DNA of 64,000 bases from Plectrocnemia conspersa (GCA_009617715.1 VTFK01000072.1:930001-994000); one strand, 5' to 3'; positions 12,716-23,225 are shown, counted from the stretch's first letter. Notes: generated by a model from the letters alone, not told the origin. Translations and numbers: made by a program.

Positions 12716-13240
12716 ATACAGGTGTAATGAGCCTTTTTTTACCAGGCCCATTAGCAATATCAACTCAAACCATCCTGCTATCCTGCTAATAATTCAAAAA
12801 TAATAACTCGAAAAAATTCCCACTTTCTAAAAAAATGTGTCACTGAGATTCGGTACTTCCAGTAAGCCAGTAATTTCTGATGAAATTTAACATATTTACT
12901 CACAAAAAATATGTTGGAATTTCCTTATAACAGGATAGAAAAAAATATAATAGAATCTTACTAATCTGACAATCTTGAGATTCTCAGTAATCCAATACTA
13001 TCTAATGATTAATGATATGATAAATTTTTAGTGTCTTGTACTTTTTATTTTTATTTGTACATCGTATTTTTTAATTTTATGTAATTTGACTTTATTTCTA
13101 AATAAAAACATTTACCCAATAAATTATTTTTAAATATACATATTTATATGTTTGTGTATAAAATATCATATTTTTTTTTTTTTTTTTTACACCGTCCGAA
13201 AAAAAAAGTGTGCTGGAAAAAAGTTTTAGAAATTTGAAAA

Positions 13241-13520
13241 AAGTTTGAGAACCGCTGGTTAACTCAATTTAAATTATTTTATTTAAATTCTAGATTACTT
13301 GCTTTTTTTATAATTTTAAAATCATCAATCAATTTTAAAATCTAATAATAAGGAAATGTAATAATTAATTTCTATTTCCGGCGAACCACATGTTGAGAAC
13401 CACTTAATAATGGCTTGAATTGATGCATTGATACATTTATAACATGTCTAGAAAAATTTGTTAAAATATTCGGACCACATCAAAAGATACATAAGTTTGT
13501 CTGGTAGTGAAACTGCCGGA
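13241..13520 (-). repeat. Right arm of long imperfect inverted repeat
   Basis: Reverse-complement partner of 11536-11868. It begins with gtttgagaaccgctg and ends with tctggtagtgaaactgccgg. It lacks the ~57-bp segment found in the left arm. Together the arms could form a long fold-back with the transposase remnant in the loop. Confidence 0.75.
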
Positions 13521-13690
13521 TGAAAGAAATATAAAATATATTTATAAAACCTTCGCATTTGTCTAAATATAATTAAAAAAAAAAATAATTAAAATAAAAT
13601 GAAAATTCATACATTTATTTAGTCATCTCTTAAAAAAAAGCAAATAAAACACTTAACATGTATTTTTAATTTGACATGGAAACGAAAACA

Positions 13691-13777
13691 TACACAGGAC
13701 GCCAATTGGCGTCTGCGGTGTTTAACTTTCGGCACACTCAGGACGCCAATTGGCGTGAGCGGTAGGTAAAGTGTTAA
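13691..13777 (+). repeat. Subterminal palindromic repeats and right end of the piggyBac-like element
   Basis: Two copies of a gacgccaattggcgt-type palindrome spaced about 42 bp, then the terminal motif cggtaggtaaagtg abutting TTAA. Repeated subterminal motifs next to the tip are typical of piggyBac ends, where transposase binds. Confidence 0.65.
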
Positions 13778-13823
13778 AGAACTTTCAATACCTAATAAGT
13801 ACGACCTAGCGCAATTTTAATTA

Positions 13824-13863
13824 ATCATCACGATATTAATCAATGAGATTAATATGTGATGAT
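13824..13863. repeat. Strong short hairpin, 17 bp with one bulged base
   Basis: Arms atcatcac + atattaatc (with a single G bulge at 13832) pair with gattaatat + gtgatgat around a 5-nt loop (aatga). It lies 47 bp outside the piggyBac-like element. A second small dyad (aatcag-caatt-ctgatt) follows at about 13890. No known RNA family recognised. Confidence 0.5.
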
Positions 13864-13929
13864 CAATCGGTATTATAATTATATGATAATCAGCAATTCT
13901 GATTAATCAGACACGATTAAAATAAAATA

Positions 13930-14002
13930 AACACAAAGGTCAATATGAGATTTGAACCCAGGTATTTCAAGTCAATAATCTATTGTACTGGTTACAAATT
14001 AT
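13930..14002 (-). repeat. tRNA-like or SINE-like fragment with a B box
   Basis: On the minus strand the sequence reads like the central and 3' part of a tRNA: a D-arm-like GTAACCAGTAC, an anticodon-arm-like ATAGATTATTGACT, then CTGGGTTCAAATCTC. The last contains a good pol III B box (GGTTCAAATCT, plus-strand 13948-13958, against consensus GGTTCGANTCC). The acceptor stem and 5' end are not recognisable, and no 3' CCA or poly-A tail is clear. It is probably a tRNA-derived SINE relic or tRNA pseudogene. Confidence 0.4.
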
Positions 14003-14100
14003 TATAATAATAATTATTATTTAGACACACCAGCATAGACTCTCTAACTTCTAAGAACCGCATGTGTGGTAATTGTGCCAATTAAATATCATCTTATCTA

Positions 14101-14150
14101 GTGTCTATTTAGCTGCAAAGTCACATTTCTTTGGCCATAAATCCTGAAGG
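14101..14150 (+). repeat. Dispersed ~40-nt motif, copy A
   Basis: gtctattt, then agctgcaaagtcac, then a ttctttggcc word. The same series occurs at 39679-39724 and 61008-61053, where it follows GA-rich sequence. Here the upstream sequence is not GA-rich. Family unknown. Confidence 0.5.
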
Positions 14151-14369
14151 TTATTTTGAGTATTTTTCCTTAGCAACGATAAAGGGTTTTTACTAGAAAT
14201 ATTTAATAATAATTAAAACATAATATATTTTAAAGTTGACAAAAATACATTTGATGGAAAAAAAATCTGACTAAAGCAATAAAGTCAATAATCCGACAAG
14301 CACAAAAGCATCGCTAAAATATAAACATGCTCAATACTATGTAAGTAATCACGCAAGGTACCGAGCTAC

Positions 14370-14740
14370 CTAGCACCCAGAAGTACCCTAACAACTTTGT
14401 CCCGGTTTGTTGGGGGCAATTTCCACGTTTTGCCAATATGCATACAAATTGAAGGCGGTGCCGCTGAATTTTCCTGTTGCATTGGAAGTAAGAATACCAA
14501 TGGTGCAACCGACGAAACCCCATTACCGATTCCGGAAAAATGAATCGGGATACGGAGAATAATGAATTTCCGCCAATGTCAAAAGCAAACGCGGCTTGGC
14601 GGCTGCATCTAGCGCAGCTTTTTCAATTTAAAACAACCATACGTCACGTGATAAATGGTGGTTTGGTTGGCGGTTCGAAGGCTTCCACTATTTACGCATT
14701 GGGGTGTGTTGTTGAAATTTCGCAGTGAATTCTCTGCAAA
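14370..14740. promoter_or_regulatory. Island, candidate conserved non-coding element
   Basis: Mixed, CpG-bearing sequence with clean boundaries against A/T-rich flanks. Frames are open on both strands (14314-14523 minus, 14540-14728 plus) and neither encodes a known domain. Probably regulatory. Confidence 0.3.
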
Positions 14741-15180
14741 TATGTGTTTACATACATAAATACACATACGTGAATTCAAGTTTGGTTAATGTGGTGTGTG
14801 TTGTTTGACTTGATTGAACGTATAATTAATGTATCGAAACTGGTATATAAATACACAACATAATATTTAACATATTATTTTAAATATGAAAATATTTTAA
14901 CAAATCATAGCTTGGATATTTTGGGTTTCTTGGAAATTGTTTGCTACTATTCAAACATAAATTTGCAAAATCATTTTAAATATACAATGCAAATAAAATT
15001 TAGTTGCGACAATAAAAAGTCGCTTTCATTTGATTAGCCTTAAATCGTTTACTTTACGAATATCACATGTTAACCTCTGTACAATAAAAAATTTCAAGAG
15101 AACTGGTAAAGAATTAACTATGTTCATACTAAATTCATGATGCTTATCAATGAAACTACGACAATAAAGATAAAGATATA
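14741..15180. other. A+T-rich spacer
   Basis: No gene or repeat recognised. Confidence 0.45.
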
Positions 15181-15465
15181 GTAAAATAAAAGCTAGCGAA
15201 AGCTTGAAGCCTTTGCCGAGAATATTTATCTGTGTTTCGCAGGACGAGCCGATTTATGACGTAAGATTCGAAAGCAGTTCGCCGAAATAAATCTTGGACG
15301 CGGATTCCTTCGCGAATCAGATAGAGTTATCCATCCAATAAAACACATCTGTACATGCATAATTCATGAAAATTTTATTTACGATCAAGCTCGGCGGCAG
15401 GGATTGATGGATCGACCCGGGGAGCGCTTTATTGGTAACCCTTTCCATCAAAAAACGACAGGGTG
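15181..15465. promoter_or_regulatory. CpG-rich island with homeodomain-like words
   Basis: Contains gatttatgacgtaa (CRE-like plus a TTTATG core), ccaataaaac, atgcataattcatg, ttatttacga and a G+C-rich tail (gatcgacccggggagcgc). Motif density and abrupt edges suggest an enhancer. No credible coding frame. Confidence 0.35.
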
Positions 15466-15830
15466 GCAACAAGATTTTTGTATTCGTATTAAAAACATTT
15501 TTAAAATATGGATCGTTTTACGTACCTAATAAACGTGAAATATCGATATATATTATTTTTAAATAACTATTTATTTTATATTTGCTATTTTCGAAACACA
15601 ATTTCATACGAATTATTGTTGCTTTGTTGTATTTATATTACCAAGTTAATTTGAAAATCTCTTATAATATATTGTACTATAGCAATTAATTTCGAAATAT
15701 ATTTGTATAATATATGTACTTTAAAATGATTTATGCTTACAATAAAAAACACGTATTTTCTTTCAGTACTATTATATTAAAAAAAAATGATTAACTTGAT
15801 GATTTTATGAAAATTTCAAATTCAATCATT
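15466..15830. other. A+T-rich spacer
   Basis: No feature recognised. Confidence 0.45.
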
Positions 15831-16240
15831 CGAGCTTAACGCTCGCACTTCATTCTCGAAATTAACGAGTTTCGATATAATTTCGTTACGCATCGAGCGG
15901 CCGAAAAAAGCTTTCAGAACACCACTCGCGTCTGAAGCGTTTAATGAAAGCGCGCCGCCTTTCATTTTTATGATTTAACAAGATTTTTTCTGTGCACAGA
16001 AAAAAGCTTCGGTTTCCACCTGAGCTTTCGAAAAGCTTTGGCGACGGTTTGCGCGTTGCCGTATATACACACAAATAATAAAACTTTGCAGACGCACTTC
16101 AATCAGGTAAGATTGAATGCCTGCATCAACATTAGCGCACCAAAGTTCTCAAGAAGTGCCTTAGTGAGGATCGTTTATGCTGATGGATTAATTAAATTAA
16201 CTTTCGTGCTATTACGTACGCCCCTACGTTTTTGGTAAAT
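15831..16240. promoter_or_regulatory. CpG-rich island with a 22-bp perfect palindrome
   Basis: From cgagcggccg near 15895 through the gcgcgccgcc and cggtttgcgcgttgccg words. It includes a perfect 22-bp palindrome at 15984-16005 (T6 CTGTG / CACAG A6), flanked by several aagctt-containing words. Two donor-like words occur: caatcag|gtaaga near 16106 and ttgaag|gtaaga just beyond the island near 16246. The first follows an acceptor-like tttgcag by 15 nt, too little to call an exon. Confidence 0.35.
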
Positions 16241-17395
16241 TGAAGGTAAGATGGTTGCGTAATGAGATTACTTTAAATTGTAATTTTGAAATATATGGAT
16301 ATAAATTTGTTTAACTATTGATTAAAATAAATTGATTTATACACGCTATTAATTATATAAAAATATGCAGTACTTAATTGTTTATTAAATGAATGAGAGT
16401 GTTAATCATAAAATAACATAATTGAATTATTATTTTGCCACGGTTGGTTCATTGAAAAGCTGTAATGAATAATTAAAATTTTGCCGGTTCCGTGTAGAGC
16501 ATTATATACATGATTCTACATTGTTTTAAAATTTAATACTGGAAGTAAATTAAACACTAATTACTGTACCTTTATGTGTTATAAGTTAGTGGTGCTATTT
16601 TATAATATCATACTAATAGGTAATAGAAATATAGCTATTTTAAATAAAAAAAAAAGTAGCTACCGTTATTTTCTTACGTGCTTATGAATTTTAGTTTTAT
16701 TAAGCACATAGGTATATTATCTAATTAAACAATAGTAAATATTTTATTAGGAATTATTTATTATGAAAAGGTGTTTGTTTTATTTTTAATATTAGCAATT
16801 GAAAATATTTTTTTACATAAATGTTTAATAATTCAACAATATTTTCAAATAAAAAAAAGTTTAATAAATTATAGGGATAAAAATGCATTTAATTTAATAT
16901 CAGCGTCAAAATTCACCGTTGAAAAAACTTAGGCAAACTTAAAAAAAAAATTGTCATATAACTAATAAACATTACTGAGATACAAAGTAAATAGTTCGTG
17001 AATATATTTTTATCTGTAGACGTGTTTGGTTGTGATATTATAATATTGATAATAATAAAACTTTATAGCCCTCAAATAAAACTTCAACGCTGCAAACTTT
17101 GCTGGCGTTACCCTCAAAAAAGTTGTCGCATGTCATAAATGGAAATGGCAACGTTACAGATTTATTTACAGGTGTATTTGTAATTTTATATAACAATTAC
17201 CACAGAATAATAACACTGTCCAATTTTTTTCTACTTCTATTTTTAACTTGCATAACAATACATGATCAATATTACAATGTATTTTTATGTATTTTAAGAA
17301 ACAAAGTGCGTTTTAAAAATATTTGCTCCTAGTCAGACCATACAAGTGAATTTATTCATTTATAAATCTAAAAGGAACATGAGATTGTTTTCACT
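16241..17395. other. A+T-rich stretch
   Basis: No gene recognised. The 77-codon frame at 17099-17332 is hydrophobic and low in complexity, and I do not call it. Confidence 0.45.
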
Positions 17396-17960
17396 TCCTA
17401 GCGAACAATGTTTCTGGCAACTCCTCAATCCAAACATGTCTTGAGTATAAAGAGCGGACAGAACTTTGAGCATATATCTTCGTAGCAATTAAAGTTTGTG
17501 CGAAATGCTCCTTTTTAATAACGTATCGAGTTTCCTTCACGTCTCACTTTAAAACCTCGTATAAGTAAAATACAGCAATTGAAAACAGATGAAACTTTCC
17601 AACAGAGATAATTGTGTGGGCTTTTTTATATGATAAAATCAGTTATTAAATACAGATATTCTACAAGAAATATTCTCATTTTACCATTCAACTTTCTTAA
17701 AAATTATCTTTTATATGTACATGAAGGTTTTCGTTCAAAGCACAAAGCCGAGTAGAAAGCCGCGGATCATATCGTAACTGATTTTATTACAGAGACAAAG
17801 CTCCATTATTATCTTATTATTCTTCATACGTCGTATCGTTATAAAAAAGAGTGCCTTATAAAAAGTTCTCGTTCGTGGATGCAAGCATAAAAAACGATAA
17901 CGTTTTATTTGTATTCCTTTTCCGTTTCCGCATATGTAAATTTGATAAAAAATATTTCTT
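17396..17960. promoter_or_regulatory. Island with moderate CpG content
   Basis: Mixed-composition segments at 17396-17600 and 17720-17950 (gccgcggatcat, cgtatcgttat, cgataacg words). No coding frame. Possible regulatory element. Confidence 0.25.
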
Positions 17961-18208
17961 GCTCATAATGCGTCTCTTGCTCGCAATTTTTAATATGTAT
18001 TTTTTCCGTGATACATGTTTTATATGTTAATATTTCGAAATAGATAATGTAATATCTATAATGGTAATGGTTTCGGAGTGTATTGTTTTTTTTTTTTCTA
18101 AGTTTTGTATATGAAACGACAATACTGTTTATGTAGTTTATTTTTATATAAGATTAGCCATTACTTTTTTTATTAAAGAATATTATTTTTAATATTTTTG
18201 ATTCAGAA

Positions 18209-18234
18209 ATCACAGTCAGTGTAGTGACTGTGAT
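18209..18234. repeat. Perfect 10-bp hairpin beside the mariner remnant
   Basis: atcacagtca and tgactgtgat flank a 6-nt loop (gtgtag). It lies about 40 bp past the last recognisable transposase codons, so it may mark the breakpoint. Confidence 0.45.
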
Positions 18235-18249
18235 AATAATATGGATGAT

Positions 18250-18560
18250 ATAAAACTTTCCAGACATGTTACTAGATATCGACAATTTCGCCCCACGGGG
18301 ACGCGCATTGTCGTGTTGTAGAACTGTTCGATTTCTATTGACAAGTAAAAGCATTTTTCACTTTCTCGTGCAAATGTTCCAGCTCCTTTGCAATCCCACT
18401 ATATACACAAAATTACCTTTTTTACAATAAGGTAGGTTTTGTTACTTGATCTTTCGATAATCACTGTTTCTAACGAATATTATCGTAGAACGCCCATTTC
18501 TCATCTCCGGTTAATAAATGATTGAGGGAAGGCGACTCAACTTCCAGAAGCTTTAGGGAT
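18250..18560 (-). pseudogene. mariner-type transposase remnant, copy 1
   Basis: On the minus strand the family motif TGDEKW appears at about 18493-18510, followed by FYDNIR and a stop where Lys is expected. An internally shortened region follows. Next comes LVNRNR-VLQHDNARP (about 18345-18295), the block holding the second Asp of the mariner catalytic triad, and then AKLS. The N-terminal helix-turn-helix region and everything after AKLS are missing. Stops and frame changes show it is long dead. It shares a 28-nt identical stretch with the copy at 21 kb. Confidence 0.75.
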
Positions 18561-18599
18561 ATGCGGATGCGCAGCGCATCGTCAAGTCTTCCTAGTTTT

Positions 18600-19370
18600 T
18601 TTTATATCTCTATGAACTATTGAATGGACTGGTTTAGTTTTTTTAACATTTTTTTCAATTTAGGATTTTAATGTTCAAATGGGCACTAAGAGAGAGATAA
18701 CAAAAGAGAAATTATGATATCAACGACTGACTAACTCTAATTTAAAACAACTATATTTATTTAGAAATTAACTATTATACAATTATCAATGAAAATATTA
18801 TTATCACAGTTTATATAAATAATGTAAAGAACAAAGTGCCCAGGCTGGACACTTGAAGAACCTTCGAAAGGGTTTGTGTATATGTACACAACATATGTTT
18901 ATGTTACACAATTATTTTTATTTGTATTGGGGAAATAGAATGATTATATACAATATATACGCTCTTATATTTACAAAATAAATATTTTTTTATTTATAGA
19001 AATAAAAAGTATATAGTCTCACTTATATTATTTTGTATATTAACTTGACATTAAGAACATAAAACTGTGTTTATGTTTATTCACTGAAACGAAGAAGTGA
19101 AATATTTTAAAATAATTTAGTTATTTTTTCATCTCTTGCTTTATTTACAATTGATTTTTATTAAAGGAGTAGTTGTGATATTTCCATAAAATACGTATAA
19201 GAATGACAAGAGAAAAATGACAAATCTTAAGGTTTATCCACCCAAAAGTAGAGTTAGCCAATTTACACTTAAAGCCATTGATACGTATTGGCTTACATAT
19301 AAATCGTGATATATAAATTTGTACGATCAAATATATGGAAAAGAAGTGGTCGAGATCTATTACGTTGTCA
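18600..19370. other. A+T-rich spacer
   Basis: No gene. Short A/T-rich frames only. Confidence 0.45.
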
Positions 19371-20010
19371 AACTGAAAATCGCTTTGAAGTTAACCCACC
19401 TACCTACCCGGTGGGAAGCGGGGAGCTTTATAATACGCTTTATGTGAAATGAAATCCGTTTTCCAGGGGCGAAACTTTCACGGGACGTCCTTCGAAGCCT
19501 CCTCGGTTCTAGATTCATAGCGCGTGCCTCAAGTAATCTAACTTTAAAGAGATATTATTGGGAGGTGAGATGCAGAACGGTCTCCTGATCTATGTTCTCC
19601 CCTTTGCTGGAATTTGTTCTAACTTTTGATTCCCCATGTCTCTCGGCGGAAAAGTATTTCGCTTTTAAAGTTGAAATTCGCCAAATCCGAAGCTCTTTTG
19701 GACTGGCGTCAAATTGTTTTAAATTCTCGGCAGGAATGCGGCCGTAATAGAATATTCTACGGAAGATGAAAAAAAAGTATTGATTTCTTCGGCGACGTGT
19801 GGTCGTTAACAGATGTGGTGTTGTTTTCTTTCTGTCTTTGTATTTTTTATTCTCTCTATTGAGTGGAGGGAGCGGATTCTAGTTGACATTTTTAGAACGC
19901 ACTGTGTCTCCGAAAAAGAAAAACTTTCCAACTGTTCTCGTATTACACGTTTCACACAGTTTTCGATACGTATCGACGTTTCTCAATTGGCTCGTATCGA
20001 CATAAATATG
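19371..20010. promoter_or_regulatory. Large CpG-bearing island, candidate enhancer
   Basis: About 640 bp of mixed sequence. It contains a GGAATGC (TEAD/Scalloped-like) word near 19734, a 12-bp palindrome TAGAATATTCTA at 19748-19759 (heat-shock-element-like GAA/TTC dyad), and a 14-bp palindrome TCGATACGTATCGA at 19963-19976 followed by another cgtatcga. A 106-codon frame starts at an ATG at 19813, but its product has no known domain. Confidence 0.35.
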
Positions 20011-20580
20011 TTATTTTATGTTTTCACGTACAAAATCGGCGCAGAATTTATATGTAACTATAAAATGAAAGCGTGTATAACATGTGATTTGTTACACAAA
20101 CGATTAGGTAATATTTTCCAAAATACACATTAGAAACGTATATTTATTTGAAACCTCTTAATAATAAGTAGCTACTTAATACGAAGCACTTATGAAAACA
20201 AGCGTGGGATATAAATGAAATTTCAGGACATGTTACCTTGTTTACATTATATTATTTTGTGTTCTATAAATTATACAAACATAAAATAAATTTAATATAT
20301 GTGAATTTATAAAATTCTAAGGGTATATAAAATTTCTTCGAATTAATTACGTATGAACTTATGTTTTATATTTTATATATACGTTTAATAAAATATATTA
20401 AATATAAAAAATATATGTTAAAATAATATTTCATAATAAAATGTCACTATAATCATAATATTATATAAAAATTAAGCATTTTATTTTACAAATTTAATCA
20501 ATAGTGATCTATTAGGAGTATTTTTTTAATGTTATTTAACTAATAGTACGCAAGTAGTATTTTATATATTTAAAGGTTCT
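20011..20580. other. A+T-rich spacer
   Basis: Nothing recognised. Confidence 0.45.
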
Positions 20581-20597
20581 CTAAAATAAACATTGAT

Positions 20598-20656
20598 GGG
20601 ACTTCCCCTCGGCTAACTGTCTTCGCTGAAATTTTAAGGCTTTCAGCCAGTTAGGC
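20598..20656. promoter_or_regulatory. kappaB-like site beside a two-tier hairpin
   Basis: GGGACTTCCC at 20598-20607 is an exact Rel/Dorsal-type site. Directly after it, ctaactg (20613-20619) pairs with cagttag (20648-20654) and gctgaaa (20625-20631) with tttcagc (20641-20647). This leaves a 5-nt bulge and a 9-nt loop. The rest of the neighbourhood is A/T-rich. Confidence 0.35.
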
Positions 20657-21019
20657 CTAATAATTAGACTTTTAGTAGTTTGTTAGCTAATATGTTTCCT
20701 TGTTAATTGATTCAATTTTTAAAGATGTGATTTTATACTTATTAAACGAATTATGATAAACATTATATTTCTTAGATTGCCTTGTAAAAAATATTTTTAA
20801 AAGATAAATTTTAATGGCATAAAATTTAAAGAAAATTTAATAAAAGTCTAGAATTATGTGTAGCACATAAAGTTAATCATAAGTAAAAGTTTCTTGTAGG
20901 TGAATCATTATATGTTAGTAAATTTCTAAGACAGCTTAAGAAATTTAAAACGGGAAGTTACGATATCAAAAACAATGATATTCTGATCGCACAAATAGAA
21001 GCAAATTTTACTTAAACTA

Positions 21020-21360
21020 TCAGCTGATCGAGAAACTATACCAGTCCGATTCAACAGTGCCAAAACACATTAAAAATATTGGGAAGGCTTGAAGTAAGAA
21101 AATAGTCTTGCACTTGTCAACAGATGTCGAATAGTTCTACAACACGACAATGCGCGTCCCGATGTGGTGAAATTAACTTGGCTCTAAGGTTTCATCTTAT
21201 CAACCTCATTCTCCAGATCTTCAATACTACTGTTTATTTTAATCAATGCAACACTTTCATACTGAAAAAATAGTGATAGACGGAAAAAAATTCAGATGAT
21301 GTGAAAAAGGGGTTATCGGAAAATTTTGCATCAAAGCTTCCAACATTTTATGATAATAAA
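21020..21360 (+). pseudogene. mariner-type transposase remnant, copy 2
   Basis: On the plus strand, STVPKHIKNIGK (about 21052-21087) resembles the second helix-turn-helix of mariner transposase. A large internal deletion follows. Then come VLQHDNARP (about 21134-21160), SPDL, LF-SMQHF and DGKKF in shifting frames down to about 21300. These are the usual C-terminal blocks around the third catalytic Asp region. Stops and frameshifts are frequent. Orientation is opposite to the copy at 18.25 kb, and the two share 28 identical nucleotides over the HDNARP block. Confidence 0.75.
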
Positions 21361-22680
21361 TTTAAAAAAGTGACCAAGAAGTAAAACCTTTTAAATCAAT
21401 AAAAATAATCATTTAAAACAGTAATTTTTAATTCATCAAAAGAACGGGATCCAATTTGCGATTTTTTAATATTACTTTTTTGCTACTGAAACTTTTTTTC
21501 TATTGTAATTTACCATATTTATATTTCTTTCATATTAAAAATTAAACTTAACATTGCAATACTTCGATCGTTGTAAGACATTCAAAAATATTTATTATAA
21601 AAAAATGGAATAAAATAAAAATAATATTAGTATTAGCGTTGGAAAAATTTAAAACAACTATTTTTATAATAATAAATAAAAACAATTAAAATAGAAAATT
21701 TACTATAATATAATATATTAAAACAAAGTAAATAATGAATATTTATTTGTTTATTGTGTATGTAAAGTTTTAAATAAATAAATGGAAAAAAGCGTATCAA
21801 TATTATATTTTGGGATAATACGGAAAAACTGTTGAAAAGTATTATAAAATAGAGAATAAATGTAACAAAGACTTATTTTTACGTCAAATAATATATGTGA
21901 AAATGTATGTGAAAATAAAGAAAACTTTGTGACTGCATTATTAACTGAGACTAATGCACTCTACTTAATCTTATATTTATTGACAATTTTTTAAAAGCAT
22001 AAAAAATAAGACTACGATTAAAGACACATAAAATATACTTAGAAATGAAACACTTGCATTAGGATATGTATATACAAAATATAATACAAAACATAGTGTT
22101 TGTATTTACTCATATTATTTAATTCTGCAAAATATTCGTACATATTTTCCTAAAACATAATATTCTTAAAATTTATTTAAAATTGTATTTCGCTATGTTT
22201 TATTAAATACTTAATAAAACAAAGTGAAATGTGGCGATTATATACGATTAAAAAGTAAAATTGATTTTATATTTACGCTTAATTTTTTTTAATAATATCC
22301 TTTGAATATCTGATTTGAAAGAGATACCGTATTTCAAAGAAGCAAGACGCTTAAATTTTAGACCCTGAGAGTCACACAATTCAAGCTTTCCATAAATACT
22401 TTTACCAGAACTCTTCAGATCAGACCATTCCAACATTTCTAGATTAAAGCTTTATTTCAATCTAATTACATTGATTCAGATTCAAACTGCTATCATTTAA
22501 CATTTAGATGTTTTATAAGATAGAAGATAAACGACCCTGAAAATTAGCCGTCATCCGACTCTTTTCTGACCTAACCTATTTTACAAACTGACAAAACATA
22601 TACACGTGGTAACCTTACAACCATTAAGTGATTCAACATATATCTCTAGCCATTCTAATATATCTATATAATTTTCAAAA
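21361..22680. other. A+T-rich stretch
   Basis: No gene or clear repeat. The last 200 bp become gradually more mixed before the next island. Confidence 0.45.
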
Positions 22681-22689
22681 CTAGAAAGC

Positions 22690-23225
22690 TATGGCCGACT
22701 ACGCAGTTAACCACCCCCAATCTACTTTTGCGGCTTTTCAGGTGTAAAGTTTGAAACGACCGTTAAGGTAACTCGGCGGGCCGCGTTCTAGAGCGCGTCC
22801 AGAATCCGAAATCGGCACGTCTGTGATCTGCGTGGAAACGGTGCAATTAAGTGATTACCCGGTGATCAATAGTCGGTGCCACACACCTACGTACAGTACA
22901 CTTCGACATAGGTGCGCCAGGGTTGGTACAAAAGGCACTCCCGGCGGCGGTGTGTGAAAACGCGCGATTTTTATTGCCGTCATAAAAGTCAGGCCGGGGA
23001 TGAAATGCGGCCCGTACGTGGCCTGTGCGCTACCTTTTCGGTCTCGATGTGCTAAATTGTCCGTGGATGTGCTGTGTGTGTTTCCACCGACCGAATTTAT
23101 GACGGGACGCTTTTGAATATAGTTTCGATTGCGAAACGAACGAGAGAAAAAATAAGCGCCGCCCTGATTTATGCGCCCCAAGCCAGCCCGGCGCGATAGT
23201 CACGGTTGTATGACCCGATTTATGT
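22690..23225. promoter_or_regulatory. Strongest CpG-rich island of the window
   Basis: About 530 bp with the highest G+C and CpG density seen here (ggcgggccgcg, cccggcggcgg, aagcgccgcc, agcccggcgcg). It carries repeated TTTAT[G/T]-type words: tttttattgccg, aatttatgacg, tgatttatgcg and cgatttatg. A 108-codon frame on the minus strand (22855-23181) begins at TTG and has no domain, so I treat it as a by-product of composition. It could be a promoter of an unannotated transcript or a regulatory element. Confidence 0.4.

Larger units (their letters stand above)
11518..13777 (-). mobile_element. Degenerate piggyBac-like DNA transposon with TTAA ends
   Basis: The element is bounded by TTAA at 11518-11521 and 13774-13777, the target-site duplication typical of piggyBac. 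Just inside, the ends match as inverted repeats: tactttaccgaccg on the left, and cactttacctaccg read inward from the right. The right end also carries two copies of gacgccaattggcgt (about 13700-13716 and 13742-13756), a subterminal palindromic repeat. The body encodes a decayed piggyBac transposase on the minus strand (12095-12715). Two inverted arms of about 300 bp lie inside: 11536-11868 on the left and 13241-13520 on the right. Their inner ends are cagcggttctcaaac and its complement, which look like hAT-type termini. The left arm has an extra ~57 bp; the right arm is separated from the element end by about 250 bp. This may be a nested or long-inverted-repeat derivative rather than a simple element. 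Confidence 0.8.

Noticed and set aside
11845..13265. A simple nested hAT element inside the piggyBac-like element
   Set aside because: The 8 bp on each side are inverted, not direct, repeats, and the interior encodes piggyBac transposase, not hAT.
22855..23181. 108-codon minus-strand frame in the CpG island
   Set aside because: Starts at TTG and is explained by low stop-codon density in G+C-rich sequence.
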